DNA of 64,000 bases, from assembly GCF_000284075.1 (NCBI RefSeq), contig NC_017042.1:186001-250000 (forward strand), given 5' to 3'. The position numbers and the translations under genes are program-made. The notes under the pieces are model-generated. The model ran no database searches. It saw only the letters and a list, made by a program, of their open reading frames with translations, and had not been told where the DNA came from. The stretch is from Rickettsia rhipicephali str. 3-7-female6-CWPP. Its GTDB lineage: Bacteria; Pseudomonadota; Alphaproteobacteria; Rickettsiales; Rickettsiaceae. Each line of letters opens with the position of its first letter. The first letter of the stretch is position 1. This document shows positions 9,731 through 18,866 of this stretch, piece after piece.

Positions 9731-10660
9731 ATGAGTGAAATAAATATAAGTGTTGTAGCGGTTAAAGAATTAAGAGAAAAAACCGGTGCAGGTATGATGG
9801 ACTGCAAAAAAGCATTAATAGAAACCAGCGGTAATTTTGAAGAAGCTATTGATTTTCTTCGTAAGAAAGGTTTAGCTGTTGCTGCAAAGAAAGCCCGACG
9901 CATTGCTTCTGAAGGTTTAACGGCTGCAAAAGTTGATGGGCTTACCGGAGTGGTAATTGAAGTAAATTCCGAAACGGATTTTGTTGCTAGAAATGAGCAG
10001 TTTCAGGATCTAGTTAAGGATATTGCAAATCTTGCAGTAATTGCAAAAACTATAGACACGCTAAAAACATTTAAAATGCAAAGCGGTAAATCAGTTGAAG
10101 AAGAAATTATAGAAAATATCGCTACAATCGGTGAAAATTTAACATTACGTCGTATGGATATATTAGAGATATCTGAAGGAGCAATCGGTTCGTACGTGCA
10201 TAATGAAGTTGTACCGAATTTAGGAAAAATTTCCGTATTAGTAGGTCTTGCGTCTAACGCAAAAGATAAAGCAAAACTAGAAGCGTTAGCTAAACAAATT
10301 GCTGTTCATGTAGCAGGAAATAACCCGCAAAGTATAGATGATTCAGGCTTGGATCAAGCACTTGTAGAGCGTGAGAGAAAAGTATTTTTTGAGAAATCTA
10401 AAGAAGAAGGAAAGCCTGATAATATTATAGAAAAAATGGTAGAAGGTAGAATACGTAAATTCTTCTCGGAAGTTGTATTGCTTCAGCAAAATTTCTTATT
10501 TGAGCCTAAACTTACCGTTGCGGAAGTAATTAAAAATGCCGAAAAAGAACTCGGTGCAGAAATTAAAATCGCCAAATTTATTAGATACGAACTTGGTGAA
10601 GGTATAGAACACGAAGAAAAAAACTTTGCCGATGAAGTAGCTGCCATTACGCAAGGTTAA
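9731..10660 (+). CDS. tsf: Elongation factor Ts
   Basis: EF-Ts is the nucleotide-exchange factor that regenerates EF-Tu-GTP. The N-terminal UBA-like domain with [16 protein letters not shown] and the [10 protein letters not shown] motif (about residues 80-90), which contacts EF-Tu, are both clear. Length 309 matches alphaproteobacterial EF-Ts. AAGGAG lies 9 nt before the ATG. It is cotranscribed with rpsB in most bacteria; here 197 bp with a class B palindrome separates them, so the pair may be partly uncoupled. Confidence 0.97.
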   Translation: MSEINISVVAVKELREKTGAGMMDCKKALIETSGNFEEAIDFLRKKGLAVAAKKARRIASEGLTAAKVDGLTGVVIEVNSETDFVARNEQFQDLVKDIANLAVIAKTIDTLKTFKMQSGKSVEEEIIENIATIGENLTLRRMDILEISEGAIGSYVHNEVVPNLGKISVLVGLASNAKDKAKLEALAKQIAVHVAGNNPQSIDDSGLDQALVERERKVFFEKSKEEGKPDNIIEKMVEGRIRKFFSEVVLLQQNFLFEPKLTVAEVIKNAEKELGAEIKIAKFIRYELGEGIEHEEKNFADEVAAITQG

Positions 10661-10750
10661 TGGGCTTGTTTCATAGCTTCAATGTCATTCCCGCGTAGAT
10701 ACCAAATCGTCATTGCGAGCATGCGTTGTTGTGCAGACACAATTCCATCC

Positions 10751-10847
10751 TGTCATCCCGCGACTTGATCGCGGGATCCAGTAAAAATATAAAAACAACT
10801 AATACTAGTTATTTTTATGAATACCGTGGTCAAACCACGGTATGACA
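10751..10847. repeat. Class B composite palindrome after tsf
   Basis: It starts TGTCATCCCGCGACTTGATC and ends ACCACGGTATGACA, with the central palindrome AACTAATACTAGTTAT. A fragment of a class C and a class A unit (CATTCCCGCG, CGTCATTGCGAG) precedes it at about 10683-10720, suggesting repeats landing in or beside earlier repeats. Confidence 0.85.
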
Positions 10848-10961
10848 CCGAATGCGTTTTTCTATCTGCAACAATACCTACTCCTGTGGTCAATTGAACT
10901 AGGTGACAGTAAAACACTCGTGAATGCTCACTCACACCTTTTCAAAGCAAACAAAGGCGAA

Positions 10962-10985
10962 TTTAGGATAAGTGCTTATTCTAAA
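10962..10985. other. Short inverted repeat in gene-free stretch
   Basis: TTTAGGATAAG and CTTATTCTAAA pair at 10 of 11 positions with a 2-nt gap. The 482-bp stretch 10661-11142 otherwise holds only repeats and the promoter described next. I see no gene in it. Confidence 0.35.
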
Positions 10986-11080
10986 CTCGTATTTATAATA
11001 TCTCTCTAACTACAATCAACTATCTATTAATAAATAATTTTCGGTTTTTTACTTTATAATATTATAATAAAAGATTTATA

Positions 11081-11108
11081 TTGACTTAATAATAGAAAAT
11101 CTTACAAT
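11081..11108 (+). promoter_or_regulatory. Promoter-like sequence before broken hypothetical gene
   Basis: TTGACT (11081) and TACAAT (11103) are separated by 16 bp, and transcription would begin about 28 nt before the ATG at 11143. The promoter looks well preserved although the gene downstream is frameshifted. Confidence 0.55.
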
Positions 11109-11142
11109 AATAATTATTATTAGTTTAAATGAAGAGCATTTT

Positions 11143-12162
11143 ATGTCAAGGACAAAAGAGGAATATGCTGCACAAATTTATGCTGCCGAAGAGCATCGTA
11201 GGAGACAAGCTAATTATAGTGATAATGATGCCGAACTGCTTAGGGTTATTATAGTATGTGCCGGTTATGCATGTTATAAAGCAGTAGAAGGGGCAGTAAA
11301 AGTTACCGTAACAGGAAGTAAAATTATAGAAAACGCCTATAAGATAGGAAGTGGACAAATAGCAGTACTCGGTACTGATGCCGAAAGTAAAATAACTTAT
11401 ATAACAAAGCATCCTTCGTCTCGAGGTAATACAAGTACTCCCACTCAGTCGATGCCAACTAATCCTGTAGATCCTTTAGAGCAAACTCCCCCTAATACTC
11501 CTCTACCTCTAAAAGAGAAAAGACTAAAATATACGGAAAAAACTGGTAGGTAGTGCAAAGATTGGAGCTAAAACCCTTTCAAACGCTTATAAAGTGATAA
11601 CCGGTACAATAGAAGTCGTCGGTCCAGGAAGTGATTTTAACAGCAACGGTAAGGAAAAATTTATATTTTCTGAACCTACTAAGCATAAAGTTGTTCAAAA
11701 AGAATTTAAAACCGAAAACGGTTATAAGTGCAGTATTGCGTTGGAAGAGACAATTGAAGCTTCCTTAACATTAAGATTAAATAACAAGCGGATAGTTAAG
11801 ATTAAAGAATTTAGAAGCATGATTGTCCCTGATACTACAGCAGATACGGGAGAAACTTTTGATATTTTGCTAATTTTAAAATATTCTGATGGGGCAAACA
11901 TGCCTAAAGCAGATCCTGCTTTTTTAAAGATACATTATGGTAGAGACGGAAAATTAAATAAGTTATCGTTGCCAAACCCACCTATAATTTTTCATAACCA
12001 ATGGTATCCGGCCTTAACCGTTTATAAAGGTGAATTATGTTCTTTGCCTATAAGTAGTGGGTATTTTATAGGTATTTGAATAAGAAAATACTAGAAAATA
12101 ACGGAAGTATAGAAATCAGTCACGTAGATCCTGAATTTATTATAGAGCTTTTAGGAGAATAA
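11143..12162 (+). pseudogene. Hypothetical rickettsial protein, broken in three pieces
   Basis: A 136-codon frame (start 11143) stops at 11553. The protein then continues one base out of frame (GSAKIGAKTLSNAYKVI) to 12079. A third segment (KILENNGSIEISHVDPEF, then IIELLGE) ends at 12162 in yet another frame. Joined, it would be about 335 residues. The N-terminal part has a hydrophobic stretch (LLRVIIVCAGYACYKAV), followed by TGSKIIENAYKIGSGQIAV, which resembles the later GAKTLSNAYKVITGTIEVV; this suggests an internal duplication. The middle is proline/threonine rich. No known domain is recognised. The promoter and ribosome site remain, so truncated products may be made. Confidence 0.6.
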
Positions 12163-12182
12163 GAGTTTTTAGTTAAATTCTA

Positions 12183-13577
12183 TCAAAGAAACTTCGTAAT
12201 TACTTTTAAATATTCATCTAGGACTGTTTGGTTGTCCTTAACAAATTTTAAAGCATTTCCGCGGTAAGCTTTAAGTTCTAGAGAATTATTAGACCTGAGT
12301 AGATATGTTAGTTTGGTTAGTAAATCTTCACCGTTTTTGATGTGGATAGCTGCTTCATTTTGCAATACGCCTTTAGCGATAGCGGTGTTTTTGCTCATAT
12401 CGGGACCGAATATAATACAATTAGAGAAATATGCCGCTTCTAAAATATTATGCCCGCCTTGTTTAAAAGAACCGCCGATAAAAGAAATTGTAGCTACAGA
12501 AAAAAATAGTCCCATTTCGCCGAACCTATCAACTATATAAAGATCATCGCTTAAAACAGGTAAATCATTTTGCGACTTAGCGGTAGCGGATAAATTATGT
12601 GACTTACAATTATCGATAATTGATTTAACTCGCTCAGGATGTCTTGGAATTAAGATAATATAGCAGTCTAAAAACTGCTCTTTTAGGTTTTTGATTATAG
12701 GCAAAATCACCTCTTCATCTTCGGGGTGAGTGCTGGCAAATAGCACGACTCGCCTATTGTCTAAATGTAAGCTTAATTTTGATAACTCTTCTTGATTGAC
12801 CGGAAGTTTTTCGTTGGCAAATTTAATATTGCCTAAATTCACTGCATCTGATACGCCAAGTTCATTGAATTTTTGTAAGTCACGCTCGCTTTGCACGATA
12901 ATTTTACTGAAATTTTTGAGAATAAGCTGAAAAAAGCTTTTTCTTTTTAGCCAAGCTTTAAACGATTTATCGGAAATACGAGCATTAACTAGTAGTAATT
13001 TACACTGCTTTGCTCCCTCATTAATAGTACACGGCCATAATTCCGATTCTATAAAAATGCCTAAGTCAGGTTGCCAATTTCTTAAAAATTTTCGAGTAAA
13101 AATAATATTATCTATCGGTAAAAATTGGTGAACTGCTATTTTAGGTAATTTGGCAGTTAATATTTTAGCGGAGCTGTTAGTCCAAGAAGTTACTAGAAAA
13201 CGAACGTCAGGGTAGCGTTTACTTATATTATATATTAATGTTAAAGCTGCCATAGACTCGCCAACGCTTGCTGCATGAATCCATATCAGCCTTCGTGCAT
13301 AACTTGCTTCTAAAGGTAATTTATACGTCGATCCTAACCCTTCATCCTCACGTACTAGTGTGTACGCTGTGGTTCGCAGTGAAGTATCTCCTTTAAATTC
13401 CTCTTTATTAGCGGACGTTTGCACGAAGTCTAATGAATCGTCTTGTCTGTGTTTGCCAATAGCAAAACGCTCTTGGATGCGTCTTATATCTTCTTTACCT
13501 ATTAATAAACGTATAAGAATTATGATAAAATAAACAGGTAATAATATAAAGCTTAAAGCATAATATAATAACATCAT
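12183..13577 (-). CDS. waaA: Kdo transferase WaaA with in-frame RPE-1 insert
   Basis: This inner-membrane-anchored GT-B glycosyltransferase adds 3-deoxy-D-manno-octulosonic acid to the lipid A precursor. A hydrophobic N-terminal anchor (residues 1-27) is followed by the catalytic region WIHAASVGES, with the conserved glutamate in SVGE, and by LGIFIESELWP, ASTHPEDEE, IPRHPER and GGSFKQGGHNILEAA, all in the expected order. Residues about 57-96 (EEFKGDT...LPLEASYAR) are not part of the family. They encode an RPE-1 element inserted in frame between the anchor and the first catalytic motif, which explains the length of 464 against about 425. The stop codon region overlaps nothing; the start overlaps the upstream acyltransferase gene by 4 nt, so the two are cotranscribed. 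Probably functional. Confidence 0.93.
   Translation of the reverse strand: MMLLYYALSFILLPVYFIIILIRLLIGKEDIRRIQERFAIGKHRQDDSLDFVQTSANKEEFKGDTSLRTTAYTLVREDEGLGSTYKLPLEASYARRLIWIHAASVGESMAALTLIYNISKRYPDVRFLVTSWTNSSAKILTAKLPKIAVHQFLPIDNIIFTRKFLRNWQPDLGIFIESELWPCTINEGAKQCKLLLVNARISDKSFKAWLKRKSFFQLILKNFSKIIVQSERDLQKFNELGVSDAVNLGNIKFANEKLPVNQEELSKLSLHLDNRRVVLFASTHPEDEEVILPIIKNLKEQFLDCYIILIPRHPERVKSIIDNCKSHNLSATAKSQNDLPVLSDDLYIVDRFGEMGLFFSVATISFIGGSFKQGGHNILEAAYFSNCIIFGPDMSKNTAIAKGVLQNEAAIHIKNGEDLLTKLTYLLRSNNSLELKAYRGNALKFVKDNQTVLDEYLKVITKFL
13290..13411 (-). mobile_element. RPE-1 inside waaA
   Basis: The translated stretch shows the RPE-1 hallmarks [29 protein letters not shown]. It is read in the waaA frame without a stop. 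Two other copies (19628-19773, 54864-55004) share these words. RPE-1 is established as a selfish palindrome that survives inside rickettsial genes. Confidence 0.92.
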
Positions 13578-14230
13578 TTCTTTAAACTCTCTGTTAAGCT
13601 TGCTAATTGTTTTTCAAGGCTTATATGGTTTTGTATTTTATCATTTGTGAGTTCTAAAGGCGAGCCAACTATGATTTTAATGGTACCAAACGGTAGAGGT
13701 ATTATTAATTTATCCCAACTTTTTAATCTGAAACATCTAGAAGTGGAGCTGACTATAGGAATAAGTTTTGTGTTATATCTATAGGCTATTTCGGTAATGC
13801 TGCTATTTACTTTATATACCGGTCCTTTAGGACCGTCCGGCGTGACTATTATATTTGCACCTTGAGATAACTTACCTATAATATTACGTAAAGCTCCAAT
13901 TGAATTTTTATTAGTAGAACCTACTATCACTCTGCAACCGAATTTTCCTACTAGATCGTTTAAAATTTTTCCGTCTAAATGCGGTGATATTAAAGCATAG
14001 ATATTTCTATGTCCTATAAACATAGCCGGACTTAAGGCAAGCATATTATGCCAAAATGCAAAGATTACCCCTTGTTCGTTTAGGAATTTTTCCTTATTGC
14101 CGTTATCGTAAAATATAAATTTCTGCTTTGAAGTAAAGTAAACAAAACGCAAATACCAATATAGTAAAATAGTAATTATACTAAGTACGTATTTATTATT
14201 TTTTAAAAATTTTTTAAAAACTTTCCGCAT
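13574..14230 (-). CDS. DUF374 lysophospholipid acyltransferase-like protein
   Basis: The protein is 218 residues. An N-terminal hydrophobic segment (YVLSIITILLYWYLRFVYF) is followed by the acyltransferase-like block FWHNMLALSP, which corresponds to the H-x4-D/N region, then ISPHLDGKI, and the DGPKGP segment typical of DUF374 proteins related to the LpxL/PlsC superfamily. In Proteobacteria this family is found beside waaA, and the 4-nt overlap here supports a role in lipid A or Kdo-lipid modification. The substrate is not known. Length is normal and no motif appears missing. Confidence 0.8.
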   Translation of the reverse strand: MRKVFKKFLKNNKYVLSIITILLYWYLRFVYFTSKQKFIFYDNGNKEKFLNEQGVIFAFWHNMLALSPAMFIGHRNIYALISPHLDGKILNDLVGKFGCRVIVGSTNKNSIGALRNIIGKLSQGANIIVTPDGPKGPVYKVNSSITEIAYRYNTKLIPIVSSTSRCFRLKSWDKLIIPLPFGTIKIIVGSPLELTNDKIQNHISLEKQLASLTESLKK

Positions 14231-14267
14231 TATTTTTTTGTTGGTTTAGGTGGCTTTTTAACTTTTC

Positions 14268-14360
14268 CGTCATTGCGAGGAAATTACGAAGTAAGTGACG
14301 AAGCAATCTCAGGATATTTGACGAGATTGTCACGCAGCCTATGGCTGCTTCGCAATGACG
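14268..14360. repeat. Class A palindromic repeat
   Basis: It runs from CGTCATTGCGAGGAAAT to TTCGCAATGACG and lies between the acyltransferase and aspartate aminotransferase genes, both on the minus strand. As a hairpin it may separate their transcripts. Confidence 0.85.
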
Positions 14361-14381
14361 ATTTGGTATCCATGCAAAGCC

Positions 14382-15587
14382 TTAAGAAGGAAGGACATCG
14401 ATTGTTCGCTCAATTCTAATACAAGCTTCTTCTAGCTCTTTCATAGAAGTAGCATAAGAGATTCTAAAATATCCCTCTAAGCCGAAAGCGATACCGGGTA
14501 CTACGGCAACTTTTGCTTCTTCAAGTAAATATTCGGCAAAATCATTACTATTTGCAATAATTTTTCCTGACTTAGTTTTATGCCCAAATATTTTATCGCA
14601 TTTAACAAATAAGTAAAACGCCCCTTCCGGCTTATAGCACTCAAAATATTTTACTCTTTTCAAAATTGATAAAGCAAGATCACGCTTTTTTTGACAATTT
14701 AAAGCATTAGGCTTTATATAATCTTGAGGACCGTTTAATGCTTCAATAACAGCCATTTGACTTATTGAACAAGGGTTTGAAGTACTTTGCGACTGAATAA
14801 TAGTCATTGCTTTAATCAAAGCTTTAGAGCCTGCACCGTAGCCTATACGCCAACCCGTCATAGAATAAGCTTTAGATACTCCGTTTATGGTAAATATTCT
14901 CTTTTTTAAATCAGGTGCTATTTGGGCTAATGTATAAAATTTAAAATCATCAAAAGTAATATGCTCGTAAATATCATCAGACATTACGTTTACATGTGAA
15001 TATTTTCTTAAAACTTTAGCAATATTTTCTAGTTCTTCAAAATTATAGCTTGCACCTGTTGGATTACTAGGTGAGTTAATAATAAGCCACTTAGTTTTAT
15101 CCGTAATTGAACGTTCTAAAGCTTCTGCACTTAATTTAAAGTTATTTTCAATTCCGCAATTTACAAAAACAGGTGTTCCTGTGCTAAGTGCAACCATATC
15201 AGGATATGAAACCCAATAGGGTGCTGGAATAATTACCTCATCCCCTTGGTCTAAAGATGCCATAAACAAATTATATATAACTTGCTTACCGCCGGTGCTT
15301 ACTATTATTTCATCAAGTTCGTAATCTATATTATTTTCACGTTTGAATTTGTCTTTTATTGCTTGCTTTAAAAGAGGCATACCCTCAACGTTAGTATATT
15401 TAGTAAAGCCGTCTTTAATCGCTTTAATCGCCGCTTCCTTAATATTGTCAGGCGTATCAAAATCAGGCTCACCGGCACCGAGTGTGATAATATCAACTCC
15501 CGCTTTTTTAAGTTCAAGAGTTTTTTTAACGATTGCAAGGGTCGGCGACGGTTTTATAGAACTTAGCCTCGTAGAAATAATTGACAT
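14382..15587 (-). CDS. aatA: Aspartate aminotransferase (PLP, class I fold)
   Basis: This 401-residue type I-fold aminotransferase is cytoplasmic and interconverts aspartate/2-oxoglutarate and oxaloacetate/glutamate. Visible motifs are LGAGEPDFDTP near the N-terminus, the SNPTGA cofactor loop (INSPSNPTGASY), the Asp of MSDDIYEH, and the PLP lysine in SKAYSMTGWRIGY. The C-terminal FRISYATS contains the substrate-binding arginine. The set matches the I-gamma aspartate/prephenate aminotransferases common in alphaproteobacteria. It gives this auxotrophic organism an exchange route between host-derived amino acids and the TCA cycle. Intact; no operon partner on the same strand within 50 bp. Confidence 0.93.
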   Translation of the reverse strand: MSIISTRLSSIKPSPTLAIVKKTLELKKAGVDIITLGAGEPDFDTPDNIKEAAIKAIKDGFTKYTNVEGMPLLKQAIKDKFKRENNIDYELDEIIVSTGGKQVIYNLFMASLDQGDEVIIPAPYWVSYPDMVALSTGTPVFVNCGIENNFKLSAEALERSITDKTKWLIINSPSNPTGASYNFEELENIAKVLRKYSHVNVMSDDIYEHITFDDFKFYTLAQIAPDLKKRIFTINGVSKAYSMTGWRIGYGAGSKALIKAMTIIQSQSTSNPCSISQMAVIEALNGPQDYIKPNALNCQKKRDLALSILKRVKYFECYKPEGAFYLFVKCDKIFGHKTKSGKIIANSNDFAEYLLEEAKVAVVPGIAFGLEGYFRISYATSMKELEEACIRIERTIDVLPS

Positions 15588-15646
15588 AATTTGAGTCCGT
15601 ATTAAATGAAAGCTACAGTAAAATCGGTAATTTCAAGAAATAAATA

Positions 15647-15910
15647 TTAATTTTTATAATGAAATCTACAATTATATATTATAATTTGTTTAGTATTGAC
15701 AGAATATATTAGTCTATGTTCGTGGTTAATTCTACGTGACCATAAACCTGATAATATATCTTTTAAAGATTCGGGCTTACCTATACCTGTAAACGGTGCT
15801 TCTTGGATATTTTTTATTAGGAGTTTAATACGTTCATATTTTTTAATATCGTATTTTTTCCAATACGCTAAATCCTCCGCTGCTTCTAGTGTCCACTCAA
15901 TCTCAATCAT
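15647..15910 (-). CDS. yoeB: YoeB/Txe-family toxin (mRNA endonuclease)
   Basis: The product is 87 residues and close to E. coli YoeB. It has WTLEAAEDLAYW at the start, the basic helix KYERIKLLIKNI, then PFTGIGKPESLK, LSGLWSRRINHEHRLIYSV, and a C-terminal YNCRFHY. The Glu/Arg/His residues that form the RelE-fold active site (E in GKPESL, R in SRRIN/HRLIY, H in RFHY) are all present, so the toxin looks intact. It would cleave mRNA on the ribosome. The start overlaps the antitoxin stop by 8 nt, the usual translational coupling. Kept alive, unlike many accessory genes here. Confidence 0.9.
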   Translation of the reverse strand: MIEIEWTLEAAEDLAYWKKYDIKKYERIKLLIKNIQEAPFTGIGKPESLKDILSGLWSRRINHEHRLIYSVNTKQIIIYNCRFHYKN

Positions 15911-16154
15911 CTAAATTAACTTTAGCAAACTCTCCTCTTTTTGCTTGTTCGATAGATTTTTTTATTCGATTCGCATTAGCCGGATTAGATAATAAATATA
16001 ATGTTTCTTTTGTAGATTCATATTCTTCTTCGGTTAAAAGAATAATATTCTTATGATTCTTTCTTTTAATAAGATAGGGGACATGATCGTTTTCTACGGT
16101 ATTTAGTACAGAGCTTAAGTTTTTTCTAAATGAAGTGCCGCTAATTGAGTGCAT
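15903..16154 (-). CDS. yefM: YefM/Phd-family antitoxin
   Basis: This 83-residue protein has the Phd/YefM N-terminal DNA-binding pattern (SGTSFRKNLSSVLNTV, VPYLIKRKNHKNIILLTEEEY) and a C-terminal acidic/basic tail that would wrap the YoeB toxin. The gene comes first and overlaps yoeB. A ribosome site (TAGGTAG) lies just upstream of the ATG. A perfect TGTACA-containing palindrome lies 13-35 nt before the start, as expected for autoregulation by the YefM-YoeB complex. Confidence 0.9.
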   Translation of the reverse strand: MHSISGTSFRKNLSSVLNTVENDHVPYLIKRKNHKNIILLTEEEYESTKETLYLLSNPANANRIKKSIEQAKRGEFAKVNLDD

Positions 16155-16166
16155 GAGCTACCTACT

Positions 16167-16189
16167 GATGTACATATAACATGTACATC
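16167..16189 (-). promoter_or_regulatory. yefM-yoeB operator palindrome
   Basis: GATGTACAT, a 5-nt spacer (ATAAC), and ATGTACATC form a perfect 9-bp inverted repeat. Each arm contains TGTACA, the core known from the E. coli YefM operator. On the minus strand a TTGAAG/TATGTA promoter-like pair with a 17-bp gap runs through it, so binding would cover the -10 region. Confidence 0.75.
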
Positions 16190-16295
16190 CTAGCTTCAAT
16201 TCCATTAATTTACAAGTAAAATTATTATTTTATTTAAAAATTTATCAAGATATGCTTTATTATATAGTAAGTAATATTAATTTAGTAATTAAACT

Positions 16296-17300
16296 ATGCT
16301 CGGTAAAATAAAAGACAAAATCAAACATTATTGCTTAACTATAATAAATATACCAAATTTTATTAAGAATAAAATTTTAGAATTTAAAAATTATATAAGT
16401 GATTGTAAATATAAATTCTCTCATTTAGCCGAAACTAATTATCAACTTGGACTCGATCATTTATATAGAGGTAATTTAAATGATGCATTACTTAGGTTTA
16501 AACTAGTCGATAAATTTTTTAATCCTAATGATTCTAAAGTATATTATCAACTCGGATGGGTTTATTTTTTAAAAAATAATTACAGGCAAGCTATAGAATA
16601 TTTAGAAAAATCTAATGAAAAATATAAACCTATATTTATAAATTTTTTGAAAAATTATAAGGATATTACTGAAATACCTCAAGAAATTTGTGGAAAATAT
16701 CGTGATTTAACTGCACAATATTATCCTACTATTTTTAATAACGATAAAAATATCCATCTTCCGTATAGGTTTGTTAATGAAGCACTTAAGCAGATATCTG
16801 ATTTACCGGATAATTACTCTATTTTGGAACTTGGAAGTAATATAGGACTTGTAGGTTATGAAATACAAAAACGTTTTCCGGAAAGTTTTACTTTAACCGG
16901 TGTAGAAGTTTCTGCTTTAATGAATGAGTTACAAGAAACATATTACCCGAACACTAAAATTTACGATCAAATATATAATATTGCTATCGATGAATTTTTA
17001 AAACAAAACTCTAATAAATTTGATATTATTTTTAGTTTTTGCGGATTATCGTTTACTAACAATTTAATAGAATATTTTAATTTAATATACTCATCTCTTA
17101 ATAAACAAGGGTATTTTGCCCTTTATTTACCAAATGCGACGAAGACACAATTTTCATTAACACGCAAAGAATTTATTTTTAACTTGAATGAAATAAATAA
17201 TTTTTTACAAAAAAATAATTTTACTATATTAACTTCGGAAGAAATAATACTAGCGGAAAACAATAAATATAGTATTATTGTTTGTAAGAAAACAGCATAA
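16296..17300 (+). CDS. TPR-containing class I methyltransferase
   Basis: The product is 334 residues. The N-terminal third includes two tetratricopeptide-like helices ([40 protein letters not shown]). The second half is a class I methyltransferase fold: [16 protein letters not shown] is motif I, VEVSALM the acidic loop after strand 2, and [12 protein letters not shown] motif IV, followed by a helix-strand tail. The acceptor molecule cannot be named. The next gene, mlaA, starts 5 bp after its stop, so the two are cotranscribed. Related TPR-methyltransferase fusions in alphaproteobacteria are mostly uncharacterised. Confidence 0.8.
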   Translation: MLGKIKDKIKHYCLTIINIPNFIKNKILEFKNYISDCKYKFSHLAETNYQLGLDHLYRGNLNDALLRFKLVDKFFNPNDSKVYYQLGWVYFLKNNYRQAIEYLEKSNEKYKPIFINFLKNYKDITEIPQEICGKYRDLTAQYYPTIFNNDKNIHLPYRFVNEALKQISDLPDNYSILELGSNIGLVGYEIQKRFPESFTLTGVEVSALMNELQETYYPNTKIYDQIYNIAIDEFLKQNSNKFDIIFSFCGLSFTNNLIEYFNLIYSSLNKQGYFALYLPNATKTQFSLTRKEFIFNLNEINNFLQKNNFTILTSEEIILAENNKYSIIVCKKTA

Positions 17301-17304
17301 ATCA

Positions 17305-18060
17305 ATGAGAATATTAATTATATTATCCATTATTTTATGTTCATTATCGATAAGAGCTGATCTTGAATATGTTGATAATGACATATATAACTATAATGGT
17401 GGAAGAAATGAAAACGGTTGCTTGGAGGTTTATGATCCATACGAAAAGTTTAACCGTAAAGTGTTTGTATTTAATTCTGTGTTAGATTATATAATATTGC
17501 GTCCTTTAGCGATAGGTTATAAGAACATCACGAATGATTACGTAAAAGCGCGCGTTAATAGTTTCGTCAGTAATGTCGATACACCGCTTACGGCGGTAAA
17601 TTACGGGCTTCAGTTAAATTACGATAAAACTATGAAAAGCGTTTGGCGGTTTCTCATTAACACGACGCTTGGCATAGGCGGTTTATTTGACGTGGCAGGT
17701 AAAGTAGGTTTGCCGTCTGATCGTCAAACTTTCGGTAGTACCCTCGCACATTATGGAGTTGCCCCAGGTCCTTATTTAGTATTGCCGATAATCGGTAGTA
17801 CTAACGCAAGAGATATGACGGATTTGGTAATTACTAATTATGCTCTTAATCCATTAATGTACTACACTCATAATGATTTTGACTTAGGAGTACTAGCAGT
17901 TAGTACAATAAACGATCGATATGTTGTATTACCGTTTAGTGATTATGTGATGAAGAATTCTACCGATCCTTATGTGGCTATTAGATCAGCATTACATCGT
18001 GCACGTGAAGCATCGGTTCAATATCCTGAAAATTTTAAATGTCCTAAACCCAAGAATTAA
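17305..18060 (+). CDS. mlaA: MlaA (VacJ) outer-membrane lipid-asymmetry protein
   Basis: I choose ATG 17305, which opens a clear signal peptide (MRILIILSIILCSLSIRA); an in-frame TTG at 17278 would overlap the preceding gene. The mature part begins with the family motif YDPYEKFNRKVFVFNSVLD and contains RFLINTTLGIGGLFDVA, LPSDRQTFGSTLAHYGV, PGPYLVLPIIGSTNARD and a conserved C-terminal helix. MlaA forms the outer-membrane donut that removes misplaced phospholipids. The lipobox cysteine of E. coli MlaA is not obvious after the signal peptide, so anchoring may differ. mlaC follows 19 bp later, which supports the assignment to the Mla pathway. Confidence 0.93.
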   Translation: MRILIILSIILCSLSIRADLEYVDNDIYNYNGGRNENGCLEVYDPYEKFNRKVFVFNSVLDYIILRPLAIGYKNITNDYVKARVNSFVSNVDTPLTAVNYGLQLNYDKTMKSVWRFLINTTLGIGGLFDVAGKVGLPSDRQTFGSTLAHYGVAPGPYLVLPIIGSTNARDMTDLVITNYALNPLMYYTHNDFDLGVLAVSTINDRYVVLPFSDYVMKNSTDPYVAIRSALHRAREASVQYPENFKCPKPKN

Positions 18061-18079
18061 TGAAATTAAAGAGGATTAT

Positions 18080-18679
18080 ATGCAAAAAATTATTACAGGT
18101 TTATTTTTATTAGTTATGACGTTTTCCGCTTATTCTAATGAAAAAGTGCCTGCCGGTTTGAACAGTTATGTTACTAATTTAGTAAATGAAGCTTCTAGTA
18201 TATTAAACGATAGTAAGTTATCTGAGCGAGTAAAAATTGTTCAAGTACGTGAGTTAATGTCTCAGAACCTAGATTTTGATTGGATGGCTAAATATACATT
18301 AGGCAGAAATGGGATAAAAACTTTATCAGGTGGGCAGGTTCAGGAATTCATCAAAGTTTACTCTAAATATGTTACTAAATCTTATACTGATTTAATAAAA
18401 GATTATAAAGGCGAACAGCCTAAAATAGTAGGAGTTCGTCCTTTAAGCCCGACCGATTTTATGGTTGCTATGAATATCATTAGTAATAAAGAGCAAGACC
18501 CTATTAAAGTAGAATATCTTGTACGTGAAATGAAAGGAAACGGAAAAGACGTTTTTAAAGTTTCTGATATAATTACGGAAGGTGTAAGTCTTATTGGAGC
18601 TCAACAAGACGAGTTTACCGATACTTTAAAAAATCAAGGCTTTGAGGCACTAATACAAAAATTAGACAGTCGTTCTTAA
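18080..18679 (+). CDS. mlaC: MlaC (Ttg2D) periplasmic phospholipid carrier
   Basis: GAGG lies 5 nt before ATG 18080, and the product starts with a signal peptide (MQKIITGLFLLVMTFSAYSN). The body shows the Tol-Tol-Ttg2 family pattern: RELMSQNLDFDWMAKYTLGR, FIKVYSKYVTKSYTDLIKDY, VEYLVREM, KVSDIITEGVSLI. The 199-residue size is standard. MlaC ferries phospholipid between MlaA and the inner-membrane MlaFED complex. The mlaE and mlaF genes lie 2.4 kb downstream, beyond a dead prs and alr. Confidence 0.92.
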   Translation: MQKIITGLFLLVMTFSAYSNEKVPAGLNSYVTNLVNEASSILNDSKLSERVKIVQVRELMSQNLDFDWMAKYTLGRNGIKTLSGGQVQEFIKVYSKYVTKSYTDLIKDYKGEQPKIVGVRPLSPTDFMVAMNIISNKEQDPIKVEYLVREMKGNGKDVFKVSDIITEGVSLIGAQQDEFTDTLKNQGFEALIQKLDSRS

Positions 18680-18701
18680 GCTTATTTCACTGTCATCTTA
18701 A

Positions 18702-18806
18702 ATCGTCATTGCGAGGAAATTGCATAGCAATTGACGAAGCAATCTCAGGAGTTTGTTATTATTGCATGAGATTGCCACGCAGTCTACGACTGTTCGCAAT
18801 GACGAT
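18702..18806. repeat. Class A palindromic repeat
   Basis: ATCGTCATTGCGA and its complement close a 105-bp palindrome. Internal arms are GCAATCTCAGG and TGAGATTGCC. It lies 23 bp after mlaC. Confidence 0.87.
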
Positions 18807-18866
18807 TAGATATCCACGCAACAAAGCCCGCTCGCTAATAGCGTTAAACAACATAAATCACTCCAC

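Noticed and set aside
10753-10935. Minus-strand 60-codon open frame after tsf
   Set aside because: It consists of class B repeat sequence and has no homologous-looking part.
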